Below are positions 30,577 through 33,557 of a stretch of DNA of 33,557 nucleotides, in pieces (position 1 is the stretch's first letter; every line of letters begins with the position of its first letter). Source of the stretch: Cylindrodendrum hubeiense (lineage: Eukaryota > Ascomycota > Sordariomycetes > Hypocreales > Nectriaceae); NCBI GenBank assembly GCA_014621425.1, contig JAANBB010000428.1:1-33557 (forward strand). The letters are read 5' to 3'. Below the pieces are notes generated by a model. That model was not told the origin of the DNA. It searched no databases and was given only the letters and a program-made list of their open reading frames with translations. Made by a program: the position numbers and the translations under genes.

Positions 30577-32901
30577 CTACGGCTTCTCAGAGGGGTGCTC
30601 GAACTTGATGGGATGAACCAGCACTCCCCGCATGCAAAGTCGGCCGCTGCTTGTCGTATCCAACTCCTCCGTCTTGCCGCCTCGCTCGTGGCCCTGTTCA
30701 GCACGGCCACCTCCCTTGCCACGGCCATCCATCTGCGCATAACCCAACCACCGGCGCCATAGGAGGCCGGCAAACTCGCTGTTGAAATACCAGCTGGTAC
30801 CCTTGTGGTTGTGCTCGTTGAGCTGGTCGAAGGGACTGCCAGGTCCTGAAGTCGAGTGGTCGCGACCGGCATTGAAGGCCGCGTCGATCTCGCTGAAGGG
30901 ATACCAGGCGCGGTCCAGGAACACGGGGTGGGGGGCGAACACGCCCTTCATTCCATGGTGTAGCGCAACGGTGGGGGGGAACATCTCCGAGAATGCGGTG
31001 TGGTGGAATCGCCAGACCTCCTCGTGCATGGCCATGAGTAGACGTCGGCTAAGACGGGAAGCCGTGATAATGGCGCAGCGACGGGGGGGGGGGTCTTGTA
31101 GCCCGTGGCGTCGTCGGCGAAGACCCATCCAGACTGCTCGGTGTCGAAGAGCGGGTTGAGGGTGATGATGTCGGCTTCCTCGCCAACACCACACTTGGAT
31201 CGATCGGCGTCCACACCACACGAGGCGGGCATCATTGTCTGACCCCATTCGTCATGTCGCAGCTGTGCCTTGCCATCGAATGACAGGGGACCGAAAATAG
31301 GTGCGCGACCAGAAGCGACTGTGTCCTTCTGGACGGCGTCCGTGAAGTTCTCCCAGGAACCATGGTACGCCGGGATGTAATAGCGTGCGCTGCGCTCCCA
31401 GAGAAGAGTTCGGGGCTGCTTAGCTGCCCACTTGCCTAGGCGGTCGAAGAACTCGTAGTAGCTGCCGAGATAGCGCATGTCCATCTCCCAGTTCCAGAAG
31501 TGCTCGTACTCGGGGTGCTGCAGGGCGAAAACCTGGAGGGGGAAGTGGGCGCTGCGGTAGATGCCGTGGATATCGGCACCGCTAGGGTTCTCAATGGTCT
31601 CTCCGAATCGTCCGGGATACATGAGTCTCATCTGAGGTTCGCTCCAGAGCGAAACCAGGCCGCGGAACTCAGCGGGAACGTTGTCGTTGATGATTCGCTG
31701 CACGGTCCACTTGTCGGACCAGATGGGCTCGTCGATGTTGCGGACCTGCATCAGGAAGTGTACCTGGTACTCACCACCAGACTTCAGAGAGAGCTCGTTA
31801 ATAAGGGCTCGGAAGTTCAGAACAGCCAGCTCCGTCCACTTGAAGCCGGTGTAGGTACGGATAACGACGGCGATACGGCCCATCTTCTCGGTCGGGGCCT
31901 GGAGCTCACCGGTCGCGGGATCGACCTCGGCGAAGCGGTGCTTGTTTGATTGGTAGCAAGAATCCTGAGCCTCTGCCCAGTTCACCTCCGTGTAGTCAAT
32001 CTTGCCAGTCTCGGCCCAGACCGTCTCGCTTCCAACGCTCTCGGTATCAAGGCCAGTGTCCAGTCCACCATGGGCTCTGCTGTAGCCCAGGCCATAGGGG
32101 CCGTAGCGACCAAATCGGTCAAAGCAAATATCATCCCTGATGCCGAGTAGCTTGTAGGATCCGATGCCAGGGTCAGGCATATGTTGGGGAACACCATTGT
32201 AGGCGTACAGGTCCGGGGCGGGGACGGTCTTCTTGGCATCAAGATAACACGTCTTGACTTCGGAACCATGGTTGTACGGGTTATAGCGCTGGGGCTTAGG
32301 CACATGATCACTCATGGCAGGAGAGGGAAGAGGAGCCTGGTCGGTGGTGTTGGGGTATTCGGGCTGGAGGTTGACCTTGCTGACGATGGTTCGGAGACCA
32401 TGGAAGTATCCATCGAGACTGGGAGCACGGTTAGCGAGGCTTCAACTGAGAGAATATTGGGGTCACAAACTGAGGGAACTTGAGCCACGGCATTTTCTGG
32501 AGCTGCTCGAGAGCCTCCTTCTTCTCATCGTCGGTAACGTACTCGTCCTCAGGGACGGTCTCGAGCTTTCCATCACCGTCCATATCGCCGGTGAGCATGA
32601 CAACGGTCTCGCCGTTGGAGTTCACGACCGTAGCGGTCGCGATGGGAGCCTGGGTCTTGGAGCCCTTGCCCAAGTAGCCACCGACATTGTATCCAGAGTT
32701 TCTGGATTTGATAACCACAAGTGTGATGAGGAAGCCGACGGCAAGGAGCCAAGTGATCACTCTGCGGTAGTGGCAGTGACCAAGCAGGGAGCGCATGCGA
32801 AGTCTGGGCTTCTTCGTCTTTTCCGAGATAATTGAATAGGGAAGTAACGGGTCGATCTTCCGGCCGATGGGAACACGCGAGTTTGAATTGCGGGCGGCCA
32901 T
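30577..32901 (-). CDS. DUF3405 family type II membrane protein (apparent frameshift at a G run)
   Basis: On the minus strand the exons are 32901-32471 and 32418-30577. They give about 757 residues if one base is added in the 11-base G run at 31083-31093; as written, the frame ends at 30948. The second in-frame ATG (gtcaccATGgcc) has the ideal start context; the first, at 32925, would add eight residues. A basic cytoplasmic head is followed by one membrane segment (about 48-65, VITWLLAVGFLITLVVI), then HLDGYFHGLRTIV across the intron. The long lumenal domain has GRIAVVIRTYTGFKWTE, HFWNWEMDMRYLG and, after the run, IITASRLSRRLL, HHGMKGVFAPHPVFLDRAW and HNHKGTSWYFNSEFAGLLW. This order fits the fungal DUF3405 family. 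Topology and fold suggest a Golgi glycosyltransferase-like protein, but its activity is not established. The donor gtttgt (32470) is weaker but is the only one keeping frame. Confidence 0.85.
31083..31093. repeat. Poly-G run inside the DUF3405 gene
   Basis: Eleven G residues (C on the coding strand) lie in the coding region where the reading frame changes. 12 or 9 residues would restore the frame. Runs of this length are prone both to replication slippage and to sequencing miscounts. Confidence 0.9.
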
Positions 32902-33557
32902 GGTGACAGAATGGCGCCGCTGCATCCTAGGAGGGGCAGGACGATGAGAGCAGAGGTTGTGTCTGCCGGGTTGTGCAAGATCTCGGGTTTGTTGTACGTG
33001 GTTTGATGTGCTGTGGGTTTGGTTTTGTCTTTTCAGGCGAAATTAACCTAGGCGGAGGACAGAGCGAGTGTCGTTGGAGAGCCGGTCGTCATCGAGGAAT
33101 TAAGTCGAGGCGAAGGAGAACGGAGAGGCGGATTCGACCGAAAGCAAATCAAAGTAACGACTGGCAGTCGTCGAGACAACCTGGAAGGGGAACCGACGAA
33201 AGAGGAACTGGTGTGAGGCGGAACCAGAGGAGGACGCTGCTACCTATGCATCAAACGCAAGGTAGAGGGAGCTGGCGAGAGTTGACGCGACGCAACACAA
33301 CACAGGGCAGGGCGAAGCAAAGAAGCAGCGCGGTGCCGGTCGAGTTCAGAGGACGGCTGTGGAGGAGGTTGAACAGACCGAAGAGCGAAGGTGCGTGGAC
33401 GGGGGGTGAAAAGGAGGGGAGGGGAAAAGAAGAGGGCGACCGAGAGGATGGAGGAAAAAAAGAGAGGCGAGGCCAGGAGAGGCGAGGAGCAGGGGAATAG
33501 GGACACGGGACAAGGGATTGGTATCCTGGGGGGGCAGGGCCTGGCAGTGGGCGATAG
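32902..33557 (-). promoter_or_regulatory. Upstream region of the DUF3405 gene with a polypurine tract
   Basis: No gene is visible in either direction. From about 33401 to 33500 the plus strand is almost entirely purine (A and G), i.e. pyrimidine-rich on the coding strand of the DUF3405 gene. CT-rich tracts are common in promoters and leaders of filamentous fungi. The plus-strand open frame through here is compositional. Confidence 0.5.

Noticed and set aside
1..33557. CRISPR arrays, prokaryotic operons, or a biosynthetic gene cluster
   Set aside because: No regularly spaced repeats. All genes have fungal-type introns or families, and the single P450 has no synthase, transporter or other tailoring genes beside it.

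Overview
The window is nuclear DNA of a filamentous ascomycete (Pezizomycotina, most likely Sordariomycetes; a hypocrealean fungus would fit). Coding sequence is GC-rich with C-ending codons. Introns are mostly 50-150 bases, with GTAAGT/GTATGT donors, CTAAC/CTGAC branch sites and CAG/TAG acceptors. Nearly every protein has a clear filamentous-fungal family. One unresolved base (n at 35) and two one-base frameshifts in otherwise intact genes point to draft-quality sequence.

Layout, left to right. A FacB/Cat8-type acetate and gluconeogenesis regulator (324-3146, +; four exons, one apparent frameshift). A 2-kb gap with an AT-rich inverted-repeat element. A Pgc1-like glycerophosphodiester phosphodiesterase with a C-terminal membrane anchor (5198-6671, +; five exons). 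An intronless secreted SMP-30-like beta-propeller protein (7972-8994, +). A 3.3-kb gene-poor zone (about 9000-12360) holding decayed pieces of an SNF2-type helicase, an F-box-like protein and a leucine-rich fragment. The Paf1-complex subunit Rtf1 (14418-12363, -). The mitochondrial ubiquinone hydroxylase Coq7 (14957-15738, +), head-to-head with RTF1. A phospholipase D of the Spo14/PLD1 type (21457-15983, -), convergent with COQ7. A cytochrome P450 (23521-25621, +; four exons). A HeH/SAP-like, multi-pass membrane protein of unknown role (26952-28346, +). A DUF3405 type II membrane protein (32901-30577, -), frameshifted at an 11-base G run.

These genes do not form a pathway or a biosynthetic cluster. 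The core is housekeeping (RTF1, COQ7, PLD, facB, the Pgc1-like gene) with accessory genes (P450, secreted propeller, DUF3405) between. Loose themes are respiratory carbon metabolism (facB, COQ7) and phospholipid turnover (Pgc1-like, PLD), but nothing in the sequence shows co-regulation.

No tRNA, rRNA, CRISPR array or intact transposon was recognised. The strongest second-look items are the two frameshifts, a hidden last intron in PLD that changes its C-terminus, the decayed helicase/F-box zone, the AT-rich inverted repeat, a cluster of perfect short tandem duplications between 4.8 and 7.7 kb, and the HeH-like membrane protein. I did not find convincing evidence of a wholly new multi-gene system.
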